A DNA stretch of 19,298 nucleotides from JAVJPJ01 sp040217295 (GCA_964460185.1 CAYWTM010000062.1:1-19298), one strand, 5' to 3'; shown: positions 1-7,277, counted from the first letter of the stretch. A program made the numbers and translations. The notes: generated from the letters alone by a model not told the origin.

Positions 1-29
1 GCCCCCGGGGCTCCGCCCGTTCGACGCTT

Positions 30-106
30 GAAAGGTCCACCGGACCTTTCATCCGGCTGCGCCGGAGTTGCGTCTCACCCGTTCATGACGCGGGTGCGCT
101 CCGGCG
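30..106. repeat. Nested palindromic REP-like element
   Basis: Three dyads lie side by side in non-coding DNA. The first is GAAAGGTCC (30-38), a three-base loop ACC, then GGACCTTTC (42-50), a perfect nine-base-pair stem. The second is CCGGC (53-57) and GCCGG (61-65). The third is CGCCGGAG (60-67) pairing with CTCCGGCG (99-106), enclosing CACCCG (76-81) and CGGGTG (91-96). The second and third share bases, so they are alternative folds. I infer a dispersed intergenic palindromic element. No second copy is visible in this window, so the repeat nature is unproven. There is no T tract, so a simple terminator is unlikely. Confidence 0.45.
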
Positions 107-177
107 TAACCCGGGCAAAATCCTTGCCAAAAGGTTAGCAACATCGCCGTTTCCGTTTTTCATCAATGGGCTACCCC

Positions 178-199
178 GGGCGCTCAAACCTGAGCGCCC
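178..199 (-). terminator. Hairpin just past the 219-491 gene
   Basis: GGGCGCTC (178-185) and GAGCGCCC (192-199) form a perfect eight-base-pair stem with a six-base loop. It begins about 20 bases beyond the stop codon of the minus-strand gene at 219-491. No run of T follows on the minus strand, so it is at best a transcript-end or stabilising hairpin rather than a classical intrinsic terminator. Confidence 0.35.
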
Positions 200-218
200 T
201 GTGCGGGAGGGGGCGGGC

Positions 219-491
219 CTACGGCCCCCTTACGGCCTCCGGGTGGGCCTCCAGGAAATGCCGCAGCAGCGCGAACAGCCGTTTCGCCTCGGCCACCCGG
301 CCCGCATGCAGCGCCGCGCGGATATCCTCGCTCAGCATCGTCTCCAGCCTGTGCGGCCCGCCATGTTCGTGCATCAGCCGCTCCACCTCCGCCACCGCGG
401 CCCCTTCCGTGATATGCTCGTGATCAGCCACCTGAGCGATCTCCTCGCGCGTCAGGCTGCTCATGTCCTCCATGTCGTCCAGCGTGATCAT
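219..491 (-). CDS. Small protein of unknown function (90 aa)
   Basis: I do not recognise a characterised family. The product is 90 residues and reads as mostly helical and charged, without a signal peptide, membrane segment or cysteine. Residues 11-27 (SSLTREEIAQVADHEHI) look like a helix-rich N-terminal half, and residues 61-83 form a second amphipathic helix. The start is the ATG at 491: AGGGGGG lies four bases before it, and the 17 further residues possible upstream (from 542) are low-complexity and basic. A six-base-pair hairpin (505-520) sits directly upstream of the ribosome binding site. The gene stands alone, with non-coding DNA on both sides. It is probably a real conserved alphaproteobacterial hypothetical gene, judged on codon pattern, clean start and composition; function is not inferable. 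Confidence 0.7.
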   Translation of the reverse strand: MITLDDMEDMSSLTREEIAQVADHEHITEGAAVAEVERLMHEHGGPHRLETMLSEDIRAALHAGRVAEAKRLFALLRHFLEAHPEAVRGP

Positions 492-504
492 CCGCCCCCC
501 TTTC

Positions 505-520
505 CGGTCCCGACGGACCG
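505..520 (-). promoter_or_regulatory. Leader hairpin next to the 219-491 ribosome binding site
   Basis: CGGTCC (505-510) and GGACCG (515-520) make a six-base-pair stem with a four-base loop in the predicted leader of the minus-strand gene. It ends about five bases before the G-rich Shine-Dalgarno sequence. It could influence translation or be chance in GC-rich DNA. Confidence 0.25.
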
Positions 521-640
521 TTCCCGATGATGCCCGCATCATGCCCGACGCCGCAGCCGCCCCGGTTGACGAGGGTCAATCCGGGGCGATTCCCACGATC
601 GGGAAGCCCGCAAGAGCAGAAAACCCCTTCGCAGTTGCAG

Positions 641-665
641 AAAAACCCGTGCAAATCGGGTCTTT
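641..665 (-). terminator. Minus-strand terminator-like hairpin
   Basis: Read on the minus strand, AAAGACCCG (665-657) and CGGGTTTTT (649-641) form a nine-base-pair stem with one G-U pair and a seven-base loop. The 3' arm ends in five T. This has the A-tract/T-tract form of an intrinsic terminator. No gene lies immediately upstream on the minus strand, so the terminated transcript, if any, would be non-coding. Confidence 0.35.
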
Positions 666-750
666 CCCCGGTTTCTGGACAACCCGTGGAACCGCCGCGA
701 AAAATCGGCCTCACCCACATGATCTGAACAGGGTTCTTCACGGATTTCTC

Positions 751-788
751 CACAAGAAAAATCCATGCTGCAGTGCTTCGTTCTTGTG
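751..788. repeat. Eight-base inverted repeat, 22-base spacer
   Basis: CACAAGAA (751-758) and TTCTTGTG (781-788) are perfect reverse complements about three helical turns apart, centre to centre. A smaller dyad, GGATTT (742-747) and AAATCC (759-764), overlaps the left arm. It could be a protein-binding site or an RNA stem. No gene is close enough to assign a regulatory target. Confidence 0.3.
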
Positions 789-1003
789 CGACTCGGCCCT
801 GATTGGGACTGTGTTTTCACCGCAGCGGGGCAACCGGCAGCGGGGCGCAAACGGCTCCACGGCCAGAGGGAAAACCAGACAGGGACTTGTGCCTTGGGTG
901 GGGGACCCGATGGTAGGGGGTGCAGGGCAGCCGGGCGAAATGGTCGCAAGATCAGGACGTTGGGACAGCCGGCACAACCTGGGACGGCGGCGCGTCAAAG
1001 GGG

Positions 1004-1206
1004 CGGTTTTTCGGAACCGGTCTGATGACAGCCTTGATCGGTAGGCTTTCGGGCCGACGGTCGGGCAACGTGAGAGCACCTTCGGGGTTCGCACGCATGA
1101 ACCAGGAGGGTCGCAAGGCCCGAGCGGATCAAGAGAAGGCGTCAGGACCGGGGGCAACCCCAATGCTAAGACCGCGTCTGAGCACCTGGCGTCTTCTTCT
1201 TTTTTC
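1004..1206 (+). ncRNA. Candidate structured RNA ending in a T-rich tract
   Basis: Several short stems follow each other: CGGTT/AACCG (1004-1019) around a TTCG-containing loop, AGCCT/AGGCT (1030-1047), GGTTC/GAACC (1086-1103), GGGG-GCAA-CCCC (1150-1161) with a GNRA tetraloop, and GCTAAGAC/GTCTGAGC (1165-1183) with one mismatch. A T-rich tract (1192-1206) lies eight bases after the last stem, which is farther than in a classical terminator. I see no clear promoter and no match to an RNA family I know. Short stems are common by chance in GC-rich DNA, so this is only a candidate. Confidence 0.25.
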
Positions 1207-1230
1207 AACGCTTCAGTCTGAAACGCGAAA

Positions 1231-1261
1231 ACGGGGCCAACGTTTCCGTCAGACCCCGTTC
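1231..1261. other. Hairpin in the gap before the b561 gene
   Basis: AACGGGG (1231-1237) pairs with CCCCGTT (1255-1261), and ACG/CGT (1241-1243, 1248-1250) can pair inside the loop. It lies about 200 bases before the cytochrome gene. It could be the end of a short transcript on either strand, but neither side has a long T tract. Confidence 0.25.
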
Positions 1262-1462
1262 CCGTCAGTATGCTACCGCGTCTATGCACCTGTGCGAGCA
1301 CCTCTATACGTGCTCCAAGGGCAGATCAACCAAATCTCGTCCCAATGACCACATGAAGCTGCCAGGTAGGGCATGGGCGCAACATCTCGTGTGTGAAATC
1401 TATGGATCGCTGCGAAGACCGTGGCTATGGTCAGGAGGCGCACTCCTCAAAAGGTCCCGATC

Positions 1463-1954
1463 ATGGCACAGCCAACTGGATATTCCCGAACGCAAATCCG
1501 GCTGCACTGGGCGGTCGTCATCCTGGTCGCCCTGCAATACCTCCTGCACGAGGGGATATCGGATGCCTACGACATCGCCACCGATACCGGCACCTACGCG
1601 ATGTCGGCGCCCGTGATCGGCCACGCGGTCGGCGGCGCGCTGATCTTGCTGCTGGTGTGCTGGCGTCTGATCCTGCGCCAGGAACGCGGCACGCCGCCGC
1701 CGCCCGATGGCGAACCGGCCGTGTTCCAGAAGGTCTCTCACCTTGCCCATCTTGCGTTTTACGTACTGCTGTTCGCGTTGCCGATCAGCGGAGCAATGGC
1801 GTGGGGCGGCCAGATCGAGGCTGCGGGCGAGGTCCACGAAGTCTTGCGCGCATTGCTGATGATCCTGATCCTGGCCCATGTGGGCGCCGTGATCGTGCAT
1901 CAGGTCGTGTGGAAAACCGGGCTGATCAAACGCATGATGAAGGCAGAGGATTGA
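1463..1954 (+). CDS. Cytochrome b561-family membrane protein (163 aa)
   Basis: Predicted inner-membrane di-haem b cytochrome of the bacterial b561 family (CybB-like), which passes electrons between quinones and other carriers. The protein has four hydrophobic spans at about residues 14-29, 48-70, 96-114 and 127-149. Candidate haem ligands are the His of the HW motif (H15) in span 1, H54 in span 2, and H139 and H146 in span 4; H93 and H96 precede span 3. Length fits the family (about 170-190). The ATG at 1463 is chosen because it gives the usual short cytoplasmic N-terminus before HW and has AAAAGG about nine bases upstream. An in-frame upstream extension to 1421 is basic and unlikely. It ends 25 bases from the convergent hydrolase gene. 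Whether it is linked to superoxide handling, as shown for E. coli CybB, cannot be told. Confidence 0.88.
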   Translation: MAQPTGYSRTQIRLHWAVVILVALQYLLHEGISDAYDIATDTGTYAMSAPVIGHAVGGALILLLVCWRLILRQERGTPPPPDGEPAVFQKVSHLAHLAFYVLLFALPISGAMAWGGQIEAAGEVHEVLRALLMILILAHVGAVIVHQVVWKTGLIKRMMKAED

Positions 1955-1979
1955 TGCCCCCACGCACCGGTGACGTGAC

Positions 1980-2741
1980 CTAGCCCGCGCCCATGAAGGC
2001 GCGGATCGTGGCCTCGAACTCGCGGGGCTTGTCGGCGTGCAGCCAATGGCCCGCATCCGGTATCTTTGCGAATTTCGCGTTCTCGAACAGCGCCTTGATC
2101 GCGGGCCGATGGTCCGGCTGGACGTAATCCGATAGCGCACCGGACAAGAACAACACCGGCCCGTCGAAGGTTCCGGACAGATCCGGCCACCCGATGATCC
2201 GGGGCATGAACCGTTCCAGCACATCGAGGTTCAGGCGCCATGCCCGCCCCTTCACATCCAGCGACTGGAGCAAGAAGGCCCGCACACCATCCTCGGCCAC
2301 ATGTTCTGCCAGTTGCAGGTCCGCGTCGCGGCGGGTTTCGATCTGCGCAAGGTCGACCTTGCGCATGGCGTCGATCATCATCTGCTGCGTATGCCCGTAG
2401 GTGACGGGCGCAATATCAGCCACGATCAGGCGGCGCACCAGGTTGGGATGCAAAAGCGCCAACGCCATCGCGGCCTTGCCCCCCATGGAATGGCCGACGA
2501 CATCCGCCTGCCCGCCATGGACTGCGACAACCTCGGCGAGGTCGGAGGCGAGATCTGCGTAGGAATGACTATCGAACCAGGGGCTTGCACCATGGTTGCG
2601 CATATCGACCGCCAGCACACGGCGCGTGTCCGACAGGCGCTTGGCGACGACGCCAAGGTTGCGCGCAGATCCGTAAAGCCCGTGCGCAATCAGGATCGGA
2701 GGGCCGGGCTGGTCTGCCCCGTATTCAGTGATTGCCAACAT
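1980..2741 (-). CDS. Alpha/beta hydrolase, YbfF/ABHD11-like esterase (253 aa)
   Basis: Probably a cytoplasmic serine esterase or thioesterase with the alpha/beta hydrolase fold. The oxyanion region is HGLYGSARN (residues 20-28), the nucleophile elbow is GHSMGG with Ser85, the acid is probably Asp205 (GALSD), and the general base is His232 (DAGHWLH). The segment AVDMRNHGAS (44-53) is also typical of the E. coli YbfF and human ABHD11 group. Length is normal for that group. The start at 2741 places residue 1 directly before the first beta strand and has CAGGG upstream. A longer open frame to 3050 overlaps the divergent gene and is rejected. It is convergent with the b561 gene and divergent from the gene at 2854. 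The physiological substrate is unknown. Confidence 0.88.
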   Translation of the reverse strand: MLAITEYGADQPGPPILIAHGLYGSARNLGVVAKRLSDTRRVLAVDMRNHGASPWFDSHSYADLASDLAEVVAVHGGQADVVGHSMGGKAAMALALLHPNLVRRLIVADIAPVTYGHTQQMMIDAMRKVDLAQIETRRDADLQLAEHVAEDGVRAFLLQSLDVKGRAWRLNLDVLERFMPRIIGWPDLSGTFDGPVLFLSGALSDYVQPDHRPAIKALFENAKFAKIPDAGHWLHADKPREFEATIRAFMGAG

Positions 2742-2853
2742 GCGCCCTGAATATGCGCGGGGCACCCCGGATGGCCAGCACAAACCGCCAGCCTTGAGCA
2801 AGGCAGCCGAACCGGAATAGATTTCGGGGATCTGCCAACTGGGGGCCGATTCC

Positions 2854-3225
2854 ATGACCCGCGACGAGCTTGACGCGATCCACGAAGACCTGCGCATGAT
2901 GCTGGCCGACAGGCTGAATATCCGCGCGCGCACATTTGACAAGGCCATCCGCAAGGCCGGACGCTTGCTGCCGTCCAGGGCGCGCGCGGCCGCCGTCCGG
3001 CTGCAAACGCTGGAACAGCGGATAAAACATCCCAAACTGGCGGCCCGCACGGATCCTGCGCTGTTGCGCGAAGATGCGCAAACGATCCGCGATGCGCTGT
3101 CGCGTCACCGGCCCGGCGCAAGGGCCGCGCGCGACAGATCGTTTCTTCTGGCCGATATCGGTGTCAAGCTGGCGCTTGTGATCGGCCTGGGCCTGGCCCT
3201 TGTGCATTCACAGTTCGGGATCTGA
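2854..3225 (+). CDS. Small protein with C-terminal membrane segment, unknown function (123 aa)
   Basis: Not recognised. Residues 1-95 are strongly charged and Ala/Arg/Leu-rich, with a likely helical hairpin character (about 4-35 and 41-90). Residues 98-118 are hydrophobic and make one probable transmembrane helix, followed by a very short tail, so the protein may be tail-anchored with its bulk in the cytoplasm. There is no signal peptide and no cysteine. The ATG at 2854 has GGGGG about eight bases upstream. The gene is divergent from the hydrolase gene, with 112 bases between them for both promoters, and ends six bases from the convergent pirin gene. That tight packing supports it being a real gene. 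Confidence 0.75.
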   Translation: MTRDELDAIHEDLRMMLADRLNIRARTFDKAIRKAGRLLPSRARAAAVRLQTLEQRIKHPKLAARTDPALLREDAQTIRDALSRHRPGARAARDRSFLLADIGVKLALVIGLGLALVHSQFGI

Positions 3226-3231
3226 CCACGA

Positions 3232-4143
3232 TCAGTGGGCGGGGCGGATGAACGTCCCGTTCTGCAGATCGCGCATCGCCTGGCGCAGTTCCTCTTGCGT
3301 GTTCATCACGATCGGCCCGTGCCACGCCACAGGTTCTTCGATGGGTGCGCCCGAGATCAGCAGGAACCGGATACCATCGGGGCCGGCCTGCACGGTGACC
3401 TCATCCCCGGCACCGAACCGGATCAGCGTGCGATCCCCCGACATGTCGCGGATGTTGAGCTCTTCCCCCATGACTTCTTTTTCCAGCAACACCCCGTGCG
3501 GCCGCGATGCATCGGCAAAGGCGCCGGCCCCTTGAAACACATAGGCAAAAGCCCGGCGGTAGGTATCGATTTTGAACGTTTTCCGGACACCCGCGGGCAC
3601 TGTCACGTCAAGGTATTGGGGATCTGCGGCAATGCCGTCGACCGGGCCACGCTTGCCCCAGAACTCGCCGGTGATGACACGAACATGGGTGCCATCATCA
3701 TCGGTCACTTCGGGGATATCCGCACCCTGAATGTCCTGGTAGCGCGGCGCTGTCATCTTTTGCGATCCGGGCAGATTGCCCCAAAGCTGAAAGCCGTGCA
3801 TCTGACCCTTGGCGTTTCCAAGCGGCATTTCCTGGTGCAAGATGCCCGATCCCGCCGTCATCCATTGCACGGAACCCGCCCCCAGCCTGCCGGTGTTTCC
3901 CAGGCTGTCGGAATGTTCGACCGTGCCTTCCAGAACATAGGTGATCGTCTCAATCCCCCGATGCGGATGCCAGGGGAACCCCTTTTGGTAGAAGGCCGGG
4001 TTATCGTTGCGGAAATCGTCGAACAGCAAGAAGGGGTCCAGTTCGCTGGGGTCCTGAAACCCGAACGCACGATGCAGATGAACGCCGGCCCCTTCCATGG
4101 TCGGCATTGCGTGGCGGGATTCCAGGATGGGGCGGATGGACAT
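3232..4143 (-). CDS. Pirin family protein (303 aa)
   Basis: Two-domain cupin protein of the pirin family. The N-terminal cupin carries the metal-binding set: H59 and H61 in HPHRGIET, and H103 and E105 in the ILHQEMP segment. This corresponds to the iron site of human pirin and of E. coli YhhW, which has quercetinase activity. The second cupin-like domain and pirin C-terminal part run from about 180 to 290. Length is typical (about 290-310). The ATG at 4143 has AAAGGA about eight bases before it; the longer open frame to 4434 overlaps the divergent dehydrogenase and is rejected. It shares a 166-base divergent intergenic region with that gene. The natural substrate or partner is unknown; pirins have been linked to redox sensing and to flavonoid oxidation. 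Confidence 0.92.
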   Translation of the reverse strand: MSIRPILESRHAMPTMEGAGVHLHRAFGFQDPSELDPFLLFDDFRNDNPAFYQKGFPWHPHRGIETITYVLEGTVEHSDSLGNTGRLGAGSVQWMTAGSGILHQEMPLGNAKGQMHGFQLWGNLPGSQKMTAPRYQDIQGADIPEVTDDDGTHVRVITGEFWGKRGPVDGIAADPQYLDVTVPAGVRKTFKIDTYRRAFAYVFQGAGAFADASRPHGVLLEKEVMGEELNIRDMSGDRTLIRFGAGDEVTVQAGPDGIRFLLISGAPIEEPVAWHGPIVMNTQEELRQAMRDLQNGTFIRPAH

Positions 4144-4309
4144 GGGACCGTTTCCTTTGATGCTGCCCGACCAACATAGCAGTGCCGGGCGGCCGGGCAA
4201 TTCTGCACCCGTGAACGCGCCTTGTGCGACGCAGCATAGGTCGGTTTTGGACGCGACCATGCCCGCGATGCGCGAAAGGGTTGGGGCGAACCAAGACAAG
4301 GGGGCACTT

Positions 4310-5266
4310 ATGCGGATCGGTTTCATCGGGCTGGGGAACGTCGGCGCCAAATTGGCCGGCACCATGTTGCGCAACGGGCATGATCTGAGCGTCATGGATC
4401 TGGACGCCGAAAAGGTGGCGGAATTCGTGACCAAGGGGGCCGGAACGGCCGACAGTTATGCGGCTCTGATGACAGCCAGCGATGTCGTTATCACCTGCCT
4501 GCCGCGCCCCGACATTTCGGCCGCGGTGGTCGAAGGCCCCGATGGCCTGCTGGAGGGGATGGCGCCCGGCAAGATCTGGCTTGAAATGAGCACCACGGAC
4601 GCGGCCGAGATCACGCGACTGGGGGCAAAGGTCGCACAAACCGGCGCCGCGGCCGTCGATTGCCCCGTTTCGGGGGGATGCCACAGGGCGGACACCGGTA
4701 ACATCTCGATCTTTGCGGGCTGCGACCGGGCCACGTTCGACCGGGTTCTGCCGCTGCTGACCACGATGGGCCGCCGGGTGCTGCATACCGGGCCAATAGG
4801 TTCGGCCAGCGTGCTGAAAGTCATCACCAATTTCCTTGCCACCGCCAATCTGGTCAGCTGCGCAGAGGCGCTGACCGTGGCCAAGGGCGCGGGCCTCGAC
4901 CTCGGCACGGCCTATGAAGCGATCCGGATCTCGTCGGGCACATCGTTCGTGCATGAAACCGAGAGCCAGGTGATCCTCAACGGGTCGCGCGACATCAGCT
5001 TCACCATGGATCTCGTGGCCAAGGATATCGGCCTTTTCCAGGACGTGGCCGACCGCGCAGGCGTGCCGCTGGAACTCAACCCGCTCTTGATTTCGATCTT
5101 TCACGATGGGATGGCGCGCTTTGGCCCGCGCGAACTCTCGCCCAATATCATCAAGCGACTGGAGGAGGCGACAGGCCTCGACATCACGGCACCGGGCTTT
5201 CCGCCCGAGATGGTCGATGACGAGCCCGAGGAACAGGGGGCGGAGGTCATCGTTCGCCACGGATAA
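4310..5266 (+). CDS. 3-hydroxyisobutyrate dehydrogenase-family oxidoreductase (318 aa)
   Basis: NAD(P)-dependent beta-hydroxyacid dehydrogenase of the HIBADH / tartronate semialdehyde reductase / GlyR family. The Rossmann fold begins at once with GFIGLGNVG (4-12). The substrate-binding motif is DCPVSGG (117-123), a variant of the usual DxPVSGG, and the catalytic lysine is K170 in SASVLKVITNF. The second, all-helical domain runs from about residue 165 to 295. D30 at the end of beta 2 suggests NAD rather than NADP (inference). The C-terminal 20 residues are acidic and probably disordered. The ATG at 4310 has AAGGGGG six bases upstream and gives the family's standard N-terminus. The precise substrate cannot be assigned; neighbours give no pathway context. 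Confidence 0.9.
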   Translation: MRIGFIGLGNVGAKLAGTMLRNGHDLSVMDLDAEKVAEFVTKGAGTADSYAALMTASDVVITCLPRPDISAAVVEGPDGLLEGMAPGKIWLEMSTTDAAEITRLGAKVAQTGAAAVDCPVSGGCHRADTGNISIFAGCDRATFDRVLPLLTTMGRRVLHTGPIGSASVLKVITNFLATANLVSCAEALTVAKGAGLDLGTAYEAIRISSGTSFVHETESQVILNGSRDISFTMDLVAKDIGLFQDVADRAGVPLELNPLLISIFHDGMARFGPRELSPNIIKRLEEATGLDITAPGFPPEMVDDEPEEQGAEVIVRHG

Positions 5267-5308
5267 GTCCCTCTCGCCATTGGCTTTCGGACCCGCTATG
5301 GGAAGGCC

Positions 5309-5824
5309 ATGTCGCTCCTTGATCTGAATGACGGCGAAGTGCTTGCCACCATCGACCCACGCCCGGCGCGGCGCGGGTTCGCCACCGGTGTGGTAGGGCT
5401 GTTGGGCATGATGCTGATCTACCTCGCCGGGACCCATCCGCCCGAGGATCCGTTGTGGCTGGTCTTTCTCATCCTCATGGGCGGCGGCAGTCTGTACCTG
5501 TCTTGGCTGTTGTGGCAGGCGACCGGCAGGCAGCTGGAACTGACACGCACCGAATTGCGCGAAGCCGGAGGTCGCGTCCTGTTCTCGATCGACGAAGTGA
5601 AATCCGTTGATCGGGGCTTTTTCGCCTTCAAGCCCTCGAACGGCTTTCTTGTGCGCCTGACTGCACCGACAACACGCGGGCGGGTTTACGCGCCGGGGCT
5701 GTGGTGGCGGGCCGGAAGGACGGTGATGGTGGGCGGCGTGACCTCGGGCGCCCAGGCCAAATCCGTATCCGATCTGATCAACGTCATCATGATCGACCGC
5801 GCCGGCAACCTGCCAAGGATGTGA
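5309..5824 (+). CDS. Two-span membrane protein of unknown function (171 aa)
   Basis: Not recognised by name. Two hydrophobic segments at about residues 24-42 and 49-69 form a membrane hairpin. They are followed by a soluble C-terminal domain (about 72-165) of alternating strands ending in an amphipathic helix (SVSDLINVIMI), which resembles the PH-like domains found behind membrane hairpins in small bacterial proteins; this is inference. The start at 5309 has GGAAGG only two to three bases upstream, a short spacing, but the next Met (residue 34) lies inside the first span. It follows the dehydrogenase by 42 bases on the same strand and may be co-transcribed with it. It ends 19 bases from the convergent glutamate dehydrogenase gene. 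Confidence 0.8.
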   Translation: MSLLDLNDGEVLATIDPRPARRGFATGVVGLLGMMLIYLAGTHPPEDPLWLVFLILMGGGSLYLSWLLWQATGRQLELTRTELREAGGRVLFSIDEVKSVDRGFFAFKPSNGFLVRLTAPTTRGRVYAPGLWWRAGRTVMVGGVTSGAQAKSVSDLINVIMIDRAGNLPRM

Positions 5825-5843
5825 CCGCGCCGCAGCGCCTGTC

Positions 5844-7277
5844 TCAGATGCCTTTCGCCTGGTAGCTTGCCGCGACTTTGCCGATGCTGACCAGGAAACC
5901 CGCCGTGCGCAGGTCGGTCACGTCATCACGCGACCACCAGACCTCGCGCATCGACTGGTAGGCCGCGCGCATCGTGTCGTCGAGGCCCGAGCGCACCAGT
6001 TCAAGCTCGCCCGCGCCGCGCAGGTATTTGTCCTTGAAATCCGGGGACAACGTCCAATTGATCGAGGTGTCACGGCTGATCCGCTCCAGTTCATCGACGA
6101 TCAGCTGATGGCGCGATTCCTCTTGCCGCCTTTGCATCCGGCCAAACCGGATATGGCTTAGGTTCTTGACCCACTCGAAATAGCTCACCGTGACGCCGCC
6201 GGCATTGGCGTAGAGGTCGGGGATGATCACCGTTCCCTTGTGGCGCAGAACCTCGTCCGCACCCGCGGTGACCGGGCCATTGGCGGCCTCGATGATCAGC
6301 GGGGCCTGGATGGCATGGGCATTGTGCATGTTGATCACACCTTCCAGCGCCGCGGGAATCAAGATGTCGCACTCTTCCTCCAACACGCGGACGCCGTCTT
6401 CGCGATAGGTGCCAAAAGGGCACCCCCTTACGCCGCCATGCGTCGCGATCCAGTCACGAAGCGCGGCGATATCCAGACCGTTTCGATCCTCGATCGCTCC
6501 GTCGCGTTCGATGACATGGGTGACCTTGCACCCATCCTCTGTGCTCAGGAACAGGGCGGCGTGATAGCCGACATTTCCCAGCCCCTGCACGATCACACGC
6601 TTGCCATCCAGCGACCCGGAGAGACCTGCCTTGGCCACATCCTCGGGGTAACGAAAGAATTCCTGCAAGGCGTACTGGACCCCGCGTCCGGTGGCTTCGA
6701 CCCGGCCCTGAATACCACCCGCATTGGGCGGCTTGCCCGTCACGCAGGCGCGCGCATTGATGTCGGTCGTGTTCATGCGTGCATACTGATCGGCAATGAT
6801 CGCCATCTCTCGTTCGCCCGTGCCCATATCGGGGGCCGGCACGTTTTGCGCCGGATCGATCAGGTCGCGCTTGATCAGTTCATAGGCAAAACGACGGGTG
6901 ATCTTTTCCAACTCTTCGGCCTCGTAGTGGCGCGGGTCGATGCATAGCCCGCCTTTCGAGCCGCCAAAGGGCGCGTCCACCAGCGCGCATTTGTATGTCA
7001 TCAGCGCGGCGAGTGCCTCGACCTCGTCCTGGTGCACGTTGGGGGCATAGCGGATGCCGCCCTTGACCGGCTCCATGTGTTCGGAATGCACCGAGCGATA
7101 GCCGGTGAAGGTGTGGATCTCGCCCCGCAGCTTCACGCCGAACCGCACCGTATAGGTGGAGTTGCAGACCCTTATCTTTTCTTCCAGGCCCGGGGGCAGG
7201 TCCATCAACGCAGCCGCGCGGTTGAACATGAGATCGACGGATTGCCGAAAGCTTGGTTCGCCTGTCTGGACATTCAT
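5844..7277 (-). CDS. Glutamate dehydrogenase, Glu/Leu/Phe/Val family (477 aa)
   Basis: Catalyses reversible oxidative deamination of glutamate to 2-oxoglutarate and ammonia, linking nitrogen and carbon metabolism in the cytoplasm. Visible motifs are PVKGGIRY (70-77, K72), TYKCALVDAPFGGSKGG (94-110, with K96 and the catalytic K108), VPAPDMGT (146-153, D150), and the Rossmann loop QGLGNVG (231-237). E257 at the end of the second strand of the nucleotide fold favours NAD over NADP (inference). IPDLYANAGGVTVSYFEW (352-369) is a strongly conserved family block. Length fits the alphaproteobacterial type of about 475 residues. The ATG at 7277 has GGGGAG about eight bases upstream. The gene diverges from the Tad cluster; the 242-base gap contains a nested inverted repeat. 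Confidence 0.95.
   Translation of the reverse strand: MNVQTGEPSFRQSVDLMFNRAAALMDLPPGLEEKIRVCNSTYTVRFGVKLRGEIHTFTGYRSVHSEHMEPVKGGIRYAPNVHQDEVEALAALMTYKCALVDAPFGGSKGGLCIDPRHYEAEELEKITRRFAYELIKRDLIDPAQNVPAPDMGTGEREMAIIADQYARMNTTDINARACVTGKPPNAGGIQGRVEATGRGVQYALQEFFRYPEDVAKAGLSGSLDGKRVIVQGLGNVGYHAALFLSTEDGCKVTHVIERDGAIEDRNGLDIAALRDWIATHGGVRGCPFGTYREDGVRVLEEECDILIPAALEGVINMHNAHAIQAPLIIEAANGPVTAGADEVLRHKGTVIIPDLYANAGGVTVSYFEWVKNLSHIRFGRMQRRQEESRHQLIVDELERISRDTSINWTLSPDFKDKYLRGAGELELVRSGLDDTMRAAYQSMREVWWSRDDVTDLRTAGFLVSIGKVAASYQAKGI

Larger units (their letters stand above)
492..1462. other. Long gap without a credible gene
   Basis: About 970 bases separate the minus-strand gene starting at 491 from the cytochrome b561 gene starting at 1463. 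Open frames exist on both strands (for example 463-1044 plus and 738-1301 minus), but their translations are rich in Pro, Arg, Ser and Cys, have no recognisable domain and lack good ribosome binding sites. I see no tRNA, RNase P RNA, tmRNA, SRP RNA or origin-like cluster of DnaA boxes. The gap contains several hairpins listed separately (641-665, 751-788, 1004-1206, 1231-1261) and presumably the promoters of the flanking genes. Confidence 0.6.

Noticed and set aside
616..648. CAGAAAA-type short direct repeats
   Set aside because: Two imperfect copies only; no repeat array or CRISPR structure.
721..790. Possible DnaA-box-like sequence (CTCCACA) and replication origin
   Set aside because: Single poor match, no AT-rich unwinding region and no cluster of boxes.
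463..1044. Plus-strand frame of 193 codons in the first gap
   Set aside because: Overlaps the start of the minus-strand gene at 219-491, is rich in Arg, Pro and Ser, and has no family signature or good ribosome binding site.
738..1301. Minus-strand frame of 187 codons in the first gap
   Set aside because: Pro/Cys/Arg/Ser-rich translation typical of non-coding GC-rich DNA.
4184..4258. GCCGGGC direct repeat (4184-4198) and GGTCG/CGACC dyad (4239-4258) between pirin and the dehydrogenase
   Set aside because: Short and GC-rich; such matches are expected by chance and no promoter could be aligned to them.
4001..5437. Long minus-strand open frame opposite the hydroxyisobutyrate dehydrogenase-family gene
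   Set aside because: Covers a confident plus-strand gene and yields a low-complexity translation.
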